This document shows positions 34,551 to 40,839 of a DNA stretch of 40,839 bases, piece by piece. The translations under genes were made by a program, and so were the position numbers. Positions within the stretch are counted from its first letter, which is position 1, and every line of letters begins with the position of its first letter. Source of the stretch: an uncultured Clostridia bacterium. GTDB lineage: Bacteria > Bacillota > Clostridia > TANB77 > CAG-508. Under the pieces are notes generated by a model, which was not told the origin of the DNA, did not search any database, and saw only the letters and a list, made by a program, of their open reading frames with translations. The DNA lies in NCBI GenBank assembly GCA_947624925.1, contig CANQMG010000003.1, forward strand, positions 1 through 40,839, in the 5' to 3' direction.

Positions 34551-35819
34551 ATGAAAAAATCTATTATATCTATAATTTTATGCACATTAATTATAGTGCA
34601 AAATATATGCATTTTTTCAAACGATATAGAAGAAGAGTTAGATGGTAAAACTGTAGAAGAAATAATCCAAACCGTAAGTGATATTAAAGAAACACCCAAG
34701 ATAAATTCTAGAGCTGCTATAGTATTAGAAAGAAATTCAAAAAGAATATTATATGGAAAAAACGAAAATGATAAGAGACCAATGGCCTCTACAACAAAAA
34801 TAATTACGTCTCTATTGGTAATAGAAAAAGGAAATTTTGATGATACAGTTACAGTATCTAAAAAAGCAGCCGGAACAGGAGGATCAAGATTAGGACTTAA
34901 AACTAATGATAAAATTACTGTAAAAAATCTATTGTATGGACTTATGCTAATTTCAGGTAATGATGCTGCAGTTGCACTAGCAGAATATATTGCTGGAGAT
35001 GTTGCAAGTTTTGCAAATTTGATGAATGAAAAGGCTAAAGAAATAGGACTAAAAAATACGCATTATGTGACTCCGCATGGACTAGATTCAGAAGAACATT
35101 ATACTACAGCTTATGAGCTAGCAATACTTACAGATTATGCATTAAAAAATCAAACTTTTGCCAACATTGTAAAAACACAAAACTACACTATTACAATAAA
35201 TGGATATAGTAAATCATTAAATAATACTAACGAATTATTAGGGTACTTAGATGGAGTATATGGTGTAAAAACTGGATTTACAAATGGAGCAGGAAGATGT
35301 TTAGTAACAGCCACTAAAAGAGGAGATTTAGATATTATCTGTGTAGTTTTAGGTGCAGATACTAAAAAAGATAGAACACAAGATAGTATTAAATTAATAG
35401 AATATACATTTGAAAATTATAAAATGGAAAATTTAAAAAAAATAATACAAGATGAATTTGATAAATGGCAAAGAACCAATAAAATATCGGTATACAAAGG
35501 AGTAAAAGAAAATATAGATGTTATATTAGATGAAATTAATATACCATTATATCCTATGCGTATTGATGAAAAGATTGAAGTAAATATTACAGCAAATTAT
35601 AATTATGAAGCACCAGTAAATATAGGTACAATAATTGGAAAACTTACTGTTACATTAAATAAAGATAATATTTATGAATTTAATATAAAAGCAAAAGAAA
35701 CAGTAAGAAGAAAAATGATAAAAGATTATTTTAATCAAATAATTGGAAGTTACTGCGATATTTTAAGTAATTATTGTTACAGGATAATAGTTTTAGATAA
35801 AAAAATCCCTAAACCCTAG
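34551..35819 (+). CDS. dacF: D-alanyl-D-alanine carboxypeptidase, DacF-like
   Basis: A low-molecular-weight penicillin-binding protein that trims pentapeptide stems. DacF acts on cortex peptidoglycan during sporulation in Bacillus. A signal peptide covers about 1-24. The S11 peptidase domain has all three motifs: STTK with nucleophile Ser80 and Lys83, SGN at 135-137, and KTGFTNGAG at 240-242. The C-terminal PBP5-type beta domain spans about 290-385. The tail ends in a hydrophobic/basic stretch, DYFNQIIGSYCDILSNYCYR, possibly the membrane-binding helix. Assignment to DacF rather than DacA or DacB is by general similarity and the spore-gene context. Translation may be limited by the hairpin over its ribosome binding site. 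Confidence 0.85.
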   Translation: MKKSIISIILCTLIIVQNICIFSNDIEEELDGKTVEEIIQTVSDIKETPKINSRAAIVLERNSKRILYGKNENDKRPMASTTKIITSLLVIEKGNFDDTVTVSKKAAGTGGSRLGLKTNDKITVKNLLYGLMLISGNDAAVALAEYIAGDVASFANLMNEKAKEIGLKNTHYVTPHGLDSEEHYTTAYELAILTDYALKNQTFANIVKTQNYTITINGYSKSLNNTNELLGYLDGVYGVKTGFTNGAGRCLVTATKRGDLDIICVVLGADTKKDRTQDSIKLIEYTFENYKMENLKKIIQDEFDKWQRTNKISVYKGVKENIDVILDEINIPLYPMRIDEKIEVNITANYNYEAPVNIGTIIGKLTVTLNKDNIYEFNIKAKETVRRKMIKDYFNQIIGSYCDILSNYCYRIIVLDKKIPKP

Positions 35820-35896
35820 TTGTATGTAACATTTTTGTAACAAAATCTTCATATATTTTTTAAAATAAATATTTTTAAAAGTATATTACATCATAT

Positions 35897-35941
35897 AAAC
35901 AGCTTCAATTTAAGTATATTTACTTAATTAAAGCTGTTTTT
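35897..35941 (+). terminator. Terminator after the dacF-type gene
   Basis: AAACAGCTT (35897-35905) and AAGCTGTTT (35931-35939) close a longer stem that continues through AATTTAAGTA / TACTTAATT to a TATT loop. T's follow the right arm. Confidence 0.75.
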
Positions 35942-36089
35942 ACATATTTTTCTAATAAAAAAAGAAATATATAATATAATCTTCTCTAAAATAATCCTAA
36001 TACTGTAATATCCTCGTAATGCTATTGTAACGTGCATTTTTAAAGAATATGTAGTATAATTATCACATCAAGAAAGGTGGTGATTTTAC

Positions 36090-37619
36090 ATGATATATTC
36101 TGAAAAACAATATAAAGAATTAGAAGAACAATTAAAGAAATTGAAAAGAGAAAATGAATTAAAAGAAAAAGAAAATAAATTATTGAAGCAACAAAATAAA
36201 CAAAAAGATGAAATTATTCATGATTTAGATAAAAACAACTACAAAGGGCAATATGAAACTTTAAAATTAGAAAATATAGAACTCAAAAAAAAACTAAAGA
36301 TATTCGAAGAAAAATTCGAGATGCAGAGAATCAGCTTAGGAAAAAATAGCAGTAATAGTTGTAAGCCATCATCAACAAATGGCTTTAAAAGAGTTGTTCA
36401 AAATAATCGTGTAAAATCTGGAAGAAAACCTGGTAGAGAAAAAGGTCATTTAAAGTCTACTCCGACTGTAAGTAAAACACCAGATGAAGTAGTAAAAGTA
36501 TCTAGAGTAGCAACATGTACATGTGGTCATAAGACAATAGAGAAAGAAGAAGTATCAAGAGATTTAATATCACTAGAAATAATTGTACATACTACACAGT
36601 ATAGAGGCAAGAAAACAGTATGTCCATGTTGTAATAAAGAATATATGCCTAAATTTCCAGAACAAGTAAAAAATATAATAAACTATGATGAAGGAATAAA
36701 GGCACTGATAGTATACTTAAATTCATATTGTAATGTGCCAAACCAAAAGACAGTAGAACTATTAGGTTTATTAAGCAACGATAAAATAAAGATGTGTCAT
36801 GGTACAGTTGGAAATACCATAGCTCAATTTAGTAAAAAAAGTAAGCCTATTCTAAAAAAGATGAAACAACAAATCTTAAAGACACCAGTAATTAATGAAG
36901 ATGAAACACCAATAAAAGTCAATGGCAAGCTTATGAGTGTAATAGGGGTATTTACAAAAGGAATATCATTACTAGAAGCTTTTGAGCATAGAACTCTCGA
37001 AAGTTTTGAAGAAATGGGTATTCTTAATAGATATATAGGAACAGTATGTCATGACCATAATAAAATACATGACTCATTTATACAATCAAAACAAGCAGAA
37101 TGTAATTTTCACATTTTAAGATATTGTAAAGCAGAATATGAAGTACATAAAAGAGAATGTATTAAAAAATTTATGGATTATCTGTTAAGCTTGAGGGATA
37201 AAGTTGATGAATATAAATTGGAAGGGAAAACATCTTTCACAGAGAAAGAATACGAAGAAGTAAAAACAAAATACTTAAAATTACTAGACATATGGGATAC
37301 AGAATTTAAAAAAGATTATGATAAAAAAGAATATTTTGATAGTGAGAGATGTTTAAAAACAAGGCTGAGAGAACGTGTTGATGATCATTTAAGATTTTTA
37401 ACAGATTTTAGAATTGATTTTACAAATAATTTAGCAGAAAGAGGATTAAGAAAAGTAAAAACGAAATTAAAAATTGCAGGAGGATTTAGGAAATTAGAAT
37501 TTTCTAGATATTATTGTGATGCAATAAGTATAATAGATACATGTAAGAAGCAAAATATGAATATTGGAGAAACCATAAAAAATATATTTAAAGGAAATAA
37601 AAAAATATTTGCTTTTTAA
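36090..37619 (+). CDS. IS66-family transposase (single-ORF type)
   Basis: A DDE transposase. Residues about 5-90 are a leucine/Lys/Glu-rich coiled coil. SSNSCKPSSTNGF (about 91-103) is the IS66 signature, followed by basic KSGRKPGREKGH. A zinc-binding module has CTCGH and CPCCNKEY. The DDE core shows NEDETPIKVNGK (first Asp), CHDHNKIHDSF (second Asp) and NNLAERGLRKVKTKLKIAGGF (Glu). Length (509) is full for TnpC. IS66 elements usually carry tnpA and tnpB as well; neither is here, as in the ISBst12 group. I could not find convincing terminal inverted repeats, so the copy may have lost its ends. GGTGGTGAT precedes the ATG. Base composition matches its neighbours. Confidence 0.9.
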   Translation: MIYSEKQYKELEEQLKKLKRENELKEKENKLLKQQNKQKDEIIHDLDKNNYKGQYETLKLENIELKKKLKIFEEKFEMQRISLGKNSSNSCKPSSTNGFKRVVQNNRVKSGRKPGREKGHLKSTPTVSKTPDEVVKVSRVATCTCGHKTIEKEEVSRDLISLEIIVHTTQYRGKKTVCPCCNKEYMPKFPEQVKNIINYDEGIKALIVYLNSYCNVPNQKTVELLGLLSNDKIKMCHGTVGNTIAQFSKKSKPILKKMKQQILKTPVINEDETPIKVNGKLMSVIGVFTKGISLLEAFEHRTLESFEEMGILNRYIGTVCHDHNKIHDSFIQSKQAECNFHILRYCKAEYEVHKRECIKKFMDYLLSLRDKVDEYKLEGKTSFTEKEYEEVKTKYLKLLDIWDTEFKKDYDKKEYFDSERCLKTRLRERVDDHLRFLTDFRIDFTNNLAERGLRKVKTKLKIAGGFRKLEFSRYYCDAISIIDTCKKQNMNIGETIKNIFKGNKKIFAF

Positions 37620-37623
37620 ATTA

Positions 37624-37662
37624 AGCGAACCTTCCTATTTCAAGGAAAGCCCGCTATTTTTT
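37624..37662 (+). terminator. Terminator after the transposase
   Basis: AGCG...CTTCC pairs imperfectly with GGAA...CGCT (arms about 37624-37635 and 37644-37655), followed by A and six T's. Confidence 0.5.
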
Positions 37663-37713
37663 ATCTAAAACCTTTATCTTGTAACTAATTATTAAATTCT
37701 ATTCTCCTATTTA

Positions 37714-37741
37714 TTGACATAAAAACGTATAATGTGATAAT
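37714..37741 (+). promoter_or_regulatory. Promoter of the CmpB-like gene
   Basis: A consensus TTGACA and GATAAT are 16 bp apart. The leader carries TAGGAGA before the ATG. Confidence 0.65.
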
Positions 37742-37767
37742 ATACAGTAAAAATAGGAGAAATTTTT

Positions 37768-38607
37768 ATGTATAGTGTAAATAGTTTAGTGGAAACTAAT
37801 AAACCAAAAAAAAGAATTAAAATACTAGGAATTAGCATATACAAAATATTAGTTTATTTTATTATTTATAGTGTTGTAGGATACGTTTTTGAAACGTTAT
37901 TTGGAATTATAACAAAGGGAGTATGGGAGAGCAGACAAAGTTTTTTATATGGACCATTTTGTGGAATATATGGATTAGGAGCTGTTGTATTAATTTTATC
38001 TTTGCAATATTTTAATAAAAGTGCAAATAAGCTATTTGTTGGTGGATTTATAGTAGGCTCAATAGTCGAATACTTAGTTAGTTTAGTAGGAGAATTAATT
38101 TTTCATGTAAAATGGTGGGATTACTCTCATATGCCTTTAAACATAAATGGGAGAATATGTGTATACTATTCTATTTTTTGGGGACTTTTAGCAGTATATT
38201 TTATGATGTCCTTTCATCCCAAAGTAGAAAAGCTTGTTAATCAAATAGAAACTAAAAAACCAATGAAATCTTTAAAAATTATTACAATAGTTGTATCTGT
38301 ATTTTTACTATTAGACTTTTTAATTACGATGTTTGCATTAAAAGCATTTATTGTTAGAAAAGTATATGAGTATGACTTAAATGTATCAAATAAAGAATAT
38401 GTAATTAATGATACATATAGCAAAATATATGGTAATGAAAAAGTAGCTAATTTTATTTATAAATATTTTAGCGATAAAAAAATGATTAAGACATTTCCAA
38501 ATTTAAAAATCCAAGATGTAAATGGAAATATATTATATCTAAATCAATATGTTGGAAATATACAACCATATTATATGAAAATATTTGAAAAAAGAATAGA
38601 AAATTAA
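37768..38607 (+). CDS. CmpB-like membrane protein (putative ABC-transporter type IV family)
   Basis: An integral membrane protein of the ABC_trans_CmpB family. Five to six helices are predicted. The conserved core is FIIYSVVGYVFETLFGI, QSFLYGPFCGIYGLGAV, FIVGSIVEYLVSLVGE and KWWDYSHMPLNINGRICVYYS. The WDYS-x-x-P-x-N-x-x-G-(R/Q)-I signature is typical. The last 75 residues (about 205-279) form a soluble region with YSKIYGNEKVANFIYKYFSDK, not part of the core family. No ATP-binding subunit is nearby, so the transporter label is historical and the function is unknown. Its promoter is strong. Confidence 0.85.
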   Translation: MYSVNSLVETNKPKKRIKILGISIYKILVYFIIYSVVGYVFETLFGIITKGVWESRQSFLYGPFCGIYGLGAVVLILSLQYFNKSANKLFVGGFIVGSIVEYLVSLVGELIFHVKWWDYSHMPLNINGRICVYYSIFWGLLAVYFMMSFHPKVEKLVNQIETKKPMKSLKIITIVVSVFLLLDFLITMFALKAFIVRKVYEYDLNVSNKEYVINDTYSKIYGNEKVANFIYKYFSDKKMIKTFPNLKIQDVNGNILYLNQYVGNIQPYYMKIFEKRIEN

Positions 38608-38608
38608 T

Positions 38609-38780
38609 TGAATAATGAAAATTAAATGATGAATAATGAATAATTTCAAATATGCTTATCTATTAATTAGAAATTATTCATTTTTCATTATTCACTATTA
38701 AATATTAATTGCGGTATGAATACACCACACATTTGAATGCATACTCCAATTTGATATTTTTATAAAGCAAGTAATATCAA
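38609..38780. repeat. 172-bp direct repeat, copy 1 (degenerate)
   Basis: Begins TGAATAATGAA (38609-38619), whose inverse TTCATTATTCA lies at 38684-38694, and ends GTAATATCAA. It is the same length and mostly the same sequence as the copy at 40460. The internal hairpin GCGGTAT-GAAT-ACACCAC has two A-C mismatches compared with the perfect one in copy 2. Confidence 0.85.
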
Positions 38781-38848
38781 TGTTTACAAGGCACAATATG
38801 CAAAAATTAATGTAGTATTAATGTAGATTTTAATATAAAGTGAATTTA

Positions 38849-40046
38849 TTAGCTAAGTAGAAAGTCTATTATATTTATTACTTCTATTCCTTCGATTTGC
38901 TTATTTTTTACTTTATCCATTGTTAAAATAACCTTTTTATAATTATCTTTTATAGCGAGCAGTGAATTTTTTTCTCGTTCTTCAACTTTTTCATCTAATA
39001 TACTTCTTGTTACTTGATAATATATTTTTTCATTTGGTTTAATTGCAATAAAATCTATTTCTATATCATTATATTTTCCTACATAAACTTCATATCCGTC
39101 TGCGAAGTAATTCGATATATATTAAATTTTCAAAGCTACTTCCACTATCATAGGATGAAAGTCCGTCTATAATGTTCTTTAATCCATTATCTACAAAATA
39201 ATATTTTCCTTGTGTTTTTAAAAGTTGCTTTCCCTTTAATTCGTATCTTGGAACTCTATATATAAAATAAGCATTCTCAATCATTCTTAAGTATGAATCC
39301 ACAGTTTCATTTGTAACTGTACTTCCATTCTTTTGCATAAATTCTGAAATATTATTAGGTGTAGTTAAGTTACCTATGCATGATGCCATATATTTTATCA
39401 AATTGTCCAAAAAAACAACGTCTTTTATTTTATTTCTACCTATAACATCTTTTTTTAGTACAACTTCTTTAATGTCCGTTAAATAGTTAATAATCATTTC
39501 TTCATTATCATTCATATTAACAATCATCGGCATTCCACCAAATTTTAAATATTTATCGAATTTATCATATTTATCTGCATCTTCTTTGAAAGGATATTCT
39601 TCTATAAATTCTTTGAAGGAAAATGGATATATTTTTATTGTTAAAACTCTACCAGCAAGTAATGTAGTTAATTCACTTGATAAAAGGTAAGCATTTGAAC
39701 CTGTAATATAAATATCACAATCAATATCAACCAATAATGAGTTTACTGCCTTTTCCCAGCTTTCTACATTCTGAACTTCATCTAACAAAATATAATTTTT
39801 ACCTTTTGAAATATGGCTTTTTATGTAAGAGTATAAATCTTTGTAGTTTTTTATAGCATACCAATCCGCACTTTCAAAATTCATAAAGATTATATTTTTT
39901 TCTGGTATTTTTTGTGAGATTAAATATTCTCTATATTGCAATAATAATGTGCTTTTTCCACTTCTCCTAACTCCAGTTATAACTTTTATTAAATTTAAAT
40001 CTTTACTTTTTATTAATTGGTTTAAATAATATTCTCTTTTTAACAT
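38849..40046 (-). pseudogene. AAA-family ATPase (AAA_14 + DUF4143), frameshifted
   Basis: The N-terminal AAA_14 domain has Walker A GVRRSGKSTLL and Walker B YILLDEVQ, followed by ITGSNAYLLSSELTTLLAGR. The DUF4143 region follows (about 190-318) and the ORF stops at ENLIYIELLRRRI. In the neighbouring frame the expected continuation reads GYEVYVGKYNDIEIDFIAIK and runs to ...EGIEVINIIDFLLS with a stop at 38849-38851. One extra base (about 39098) therefore breaks an otherwise complete gene of about 398 codons. GGAGG precedes the ATG. These ATPases are common accessory genes of unclear function, some suspected toxin-antitoxin or defence relatives. The gene lies between two 172-bp direct repeats. 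Confidence 0.85.
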
Positions 40047-40087
40047 AGTTTTCCTCCACTAAAATGTATATCAAATACTTTAATTTT

Positions 40088-40142
40088 ATTTTACAATACT
40101 ATTTTGATTTTGTCAAGTTTTACGTTTATAAACGTAAAACTT
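40088..40142 (-). promoter_or_regulatory. ATPase promoter overlapped by a 28-bp perfect palindrome
   Basis: On the minus strand TTGACA (40116-40111) and TAAAAT (40093-40088) are 17 bp apart. The palindrome AAGTTTTACGTTTA plus its exact complement occupies 40115-40142, touching the -35. A further half-site, TTTACGTTTATA, lies near 40157. This looks like an operator for a dimeric regulator. Confidence 0.65.
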
Positions 40143-40400
40143 ATAAAAATTACATTTTTTACGTTTATATATATTATATGTAAATTTTTTGCTTATTATT
40201 CTAAACTTAATTTCTGAAATAAAATCAGGTTTACTATTCGCATAATTTGCTTCATTAATATTTGAACCTATACTAGTAGCACTTTTAATAATTTGCTTAG
40301 AAATAATTGTTTCTTTCTTTTCTTTTAATAAAAATTTTTGTAATTTGATAATTTCAGATGCAAAATTTAATGACTGTTCTAGTAATGGATTTTCCTTCAT
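40113..40400 (-). pseudogene. Four-helix bundle protein (23S rRNA intervening-sequence type), C-terminally replaced
   Basis: The first 63 residues match the family: KENPLLEQSLNFASEIIKL, ISKQIIKSATSIGSNINEA and NYANSKPDFISE. Normal members are about 110-120 residues and continue through two more helices. Here the family pattern stops after FISE and the frame runs on through unrelated Lys/Tyr/Asn-rich codons (KKFTYNIYKRKKC) into the ATPase operator palindrome. The gene has therefore lost its 3' half, probably by a rearrangement that placed the ATPase unit next to it. An AAAGG site precedes the ATG. The family is sometimes linked to diversity-generating or mobile elements; activity is not expected. 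Confidence 0.7.
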
Positions 40401-40459
40401 AGAATAAAACCTTTCTTTGAAAGTTGTATAAAAATATATATAGAATATTAAAAATTTAA

Positions 40460-40631
40460 TGAATAATGAAGATTGAATAATTAATAATGAATAATTCCAA
40501 ATGTGCTTCTCTATTAATTAAAGCTTATTCATTTTTCATTATTCACTATTAAATATTAATTGCGGTGTGAATACACCGCACATTTGGAGGCGTACTCCGG
40601 TTTAATATTTTTGAAGTTATAGTAATATCAA
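40460..40631. repeat. 172-bp direct repeat, copy 2 (structure intact)
   Basis: Same boundaries as copy 1: TGAATAATGAA (40460-40470), inverse arm TTCATTATTCA (40535-40545), end GTAATATCAA. It retains a perfect hairpin GCGGTGT-GAAT-ACACCGC (40562-40579) and a second GGAG-GCGTA-CTCC. The GC content of this core is well above background. Confidence 0.85.
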
Positions 40632-40713
40632 CACTTTTAAGATACAGGAAGCAATTTTTAATGTAACTGGGATTGCGTTTATATATTTTAAAAATATAAT
40701 TACTTGAAAAATA

Positions 40714-40742
40714 TTGACTACATATCGATATTTTGATAAAAT
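40714..40742 (+). promoter_or_regulatory. Promoter of the antitoxin gene with internal inverted repeat
   Basis: TTGACT and TAAAAT are 17 bp apart. ACATAT (from 40720) and ATATGT (from 40741), plus TATCGATA in the spacer, are candidate operator arms. Confidence 0.6.
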
Positions 40743-40772
40743 ATGTATATAATATTTATGGGGGTGTTTAGT

Positions 40773-40839
40773 ATGCCAATTATTAGACCAAGTTCTGATT
40801 TGAGAAATAATTATAATGAAATTTCCACAATTTGCCATC
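40773..40839 (+). CDS. Phd/YefM-type antitoxin, 5' end only
   Basis: The reading frame from ATG 40773 is open to the window edge and encodes MPIIRPSSDLRNNYNEISTIC. The order (I/V)RPSSDLRNNYNEIS is the typical N-terminal DNA-binding start of prevent-host-death antitoxins, which repress their operon and neutralise a RelE/Doc-type toxin. GGGGGTG lies about 9 bases upstream and the promoter is strong. A toxin gene would be expected just beyond the window. It is too short for the ORF track; the minus-strand ORF listed across this region is a shadow. Confidence 0.75.
   Translation, partial: MPIIRPSSDLRNNYNEISTICH

Noticed and set aside
35820-37760. Complete IS66 element with terminal inverted repeats
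   Set aside because: I searched both flanks of the transposase by eye and found no convincing inverted ends or target duplication, so only the gene is called.
40617-40838. 73-aa minus-strand ORF at the window end
   Set aside because: It opposes the clear promoter, ribosome binding site and Phd-like start on the plus strand.
1-40839. tRNA or rRNA genes
   Set aside because: No cloverleaf with a GGTTCGAATCC-like arm or rRNA-like GC-rich stretch was seen anywhere in the window.

Overview
The window comes from a very AT-rich, Gram-positive endospore former, most likely an uncultured gut-type member of the Clostridia. The evidence is the sporulation and germination genes (spoIIE, a cwlD-type amidase, a dacF-type carboxypeptidase), strong GGAGG-type ribosome binding sites, sigma-A-like promoters, an LPQTG sortase signal and cellulosome-type cohesin/dockerin modules. 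Both ends cut through genes.

Layout. 1-3700: a fragment of an upstream gene, a membrane-anchored beta-beta-alpha-metal nuclease, a DUF3006-type protein, a C-terminally truncated LysM/M14 peptidase on the minus strand, and cwlD. 3.7-16.1 kb: spoIIE, a WG-repeat protein, an unknown tail-anchored protein, acpS, a TatD DNase, lemA, an M48 (HtpX-like) protease, a YabE-like G5/3D cell-wall protein, a divergent two-gene MazF-like toxin-antitoxin candidate, exoA and an AI-2E-family permease. Exact Spo0A boxes lie in the exoA/TA intergenic region. 16.3-28.5 kb: the centrepiece, an 11-kb gene for a 3718-residue surface protein with dockerin-like modules at both ends and a long stack of Ig-like repeats. 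It is followed directly by a secreted single-cohesin protein with an LPQTG wall anchor. Together they look like a minimal adhesin-on-scaffoldin surface system.

28.6-35.8 kb: a higBA toxin-antitoxin pair with a palindromic operator, a 500-bp intergenic region full of structure (long hairpin, promoter plus short transcript candidate, inverted GGGCATTTAA motifs), rnc, an Elp3-like radical SAM gene, a 141-nt palindromic structured element, a YitT protein, an OGG1-type glycosylase, an ArsP_2-type metal exporter and a dacF-type peptidase. 35.9-40.8 kb is accessory: an IS66-type transposase, a CmpB-like membrane protein, then two 172-bp direct repeats bracketing a frameshifted AAA ATPase and a truncated four-helix-bundle gene, and finally the start of a Phd/YefM-like antitoxin.

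Themes: cell-wall and spore remodelling (M14, cwlD, 3D protein, dacF), DNA handling (nuclease, TatD, exoA, Ogg), three toxin-antitoxin loci or parts of them, and a cohesin/dockerin surface complex. In two spore/wall genes (cwlD, dacF) the Shine-Dalgarno sequence lies inside a terminator-like hairpin, which suggests shared post-transcriptional control. All functional calls rest on reading the sequence and ORF translations; no database search was run.
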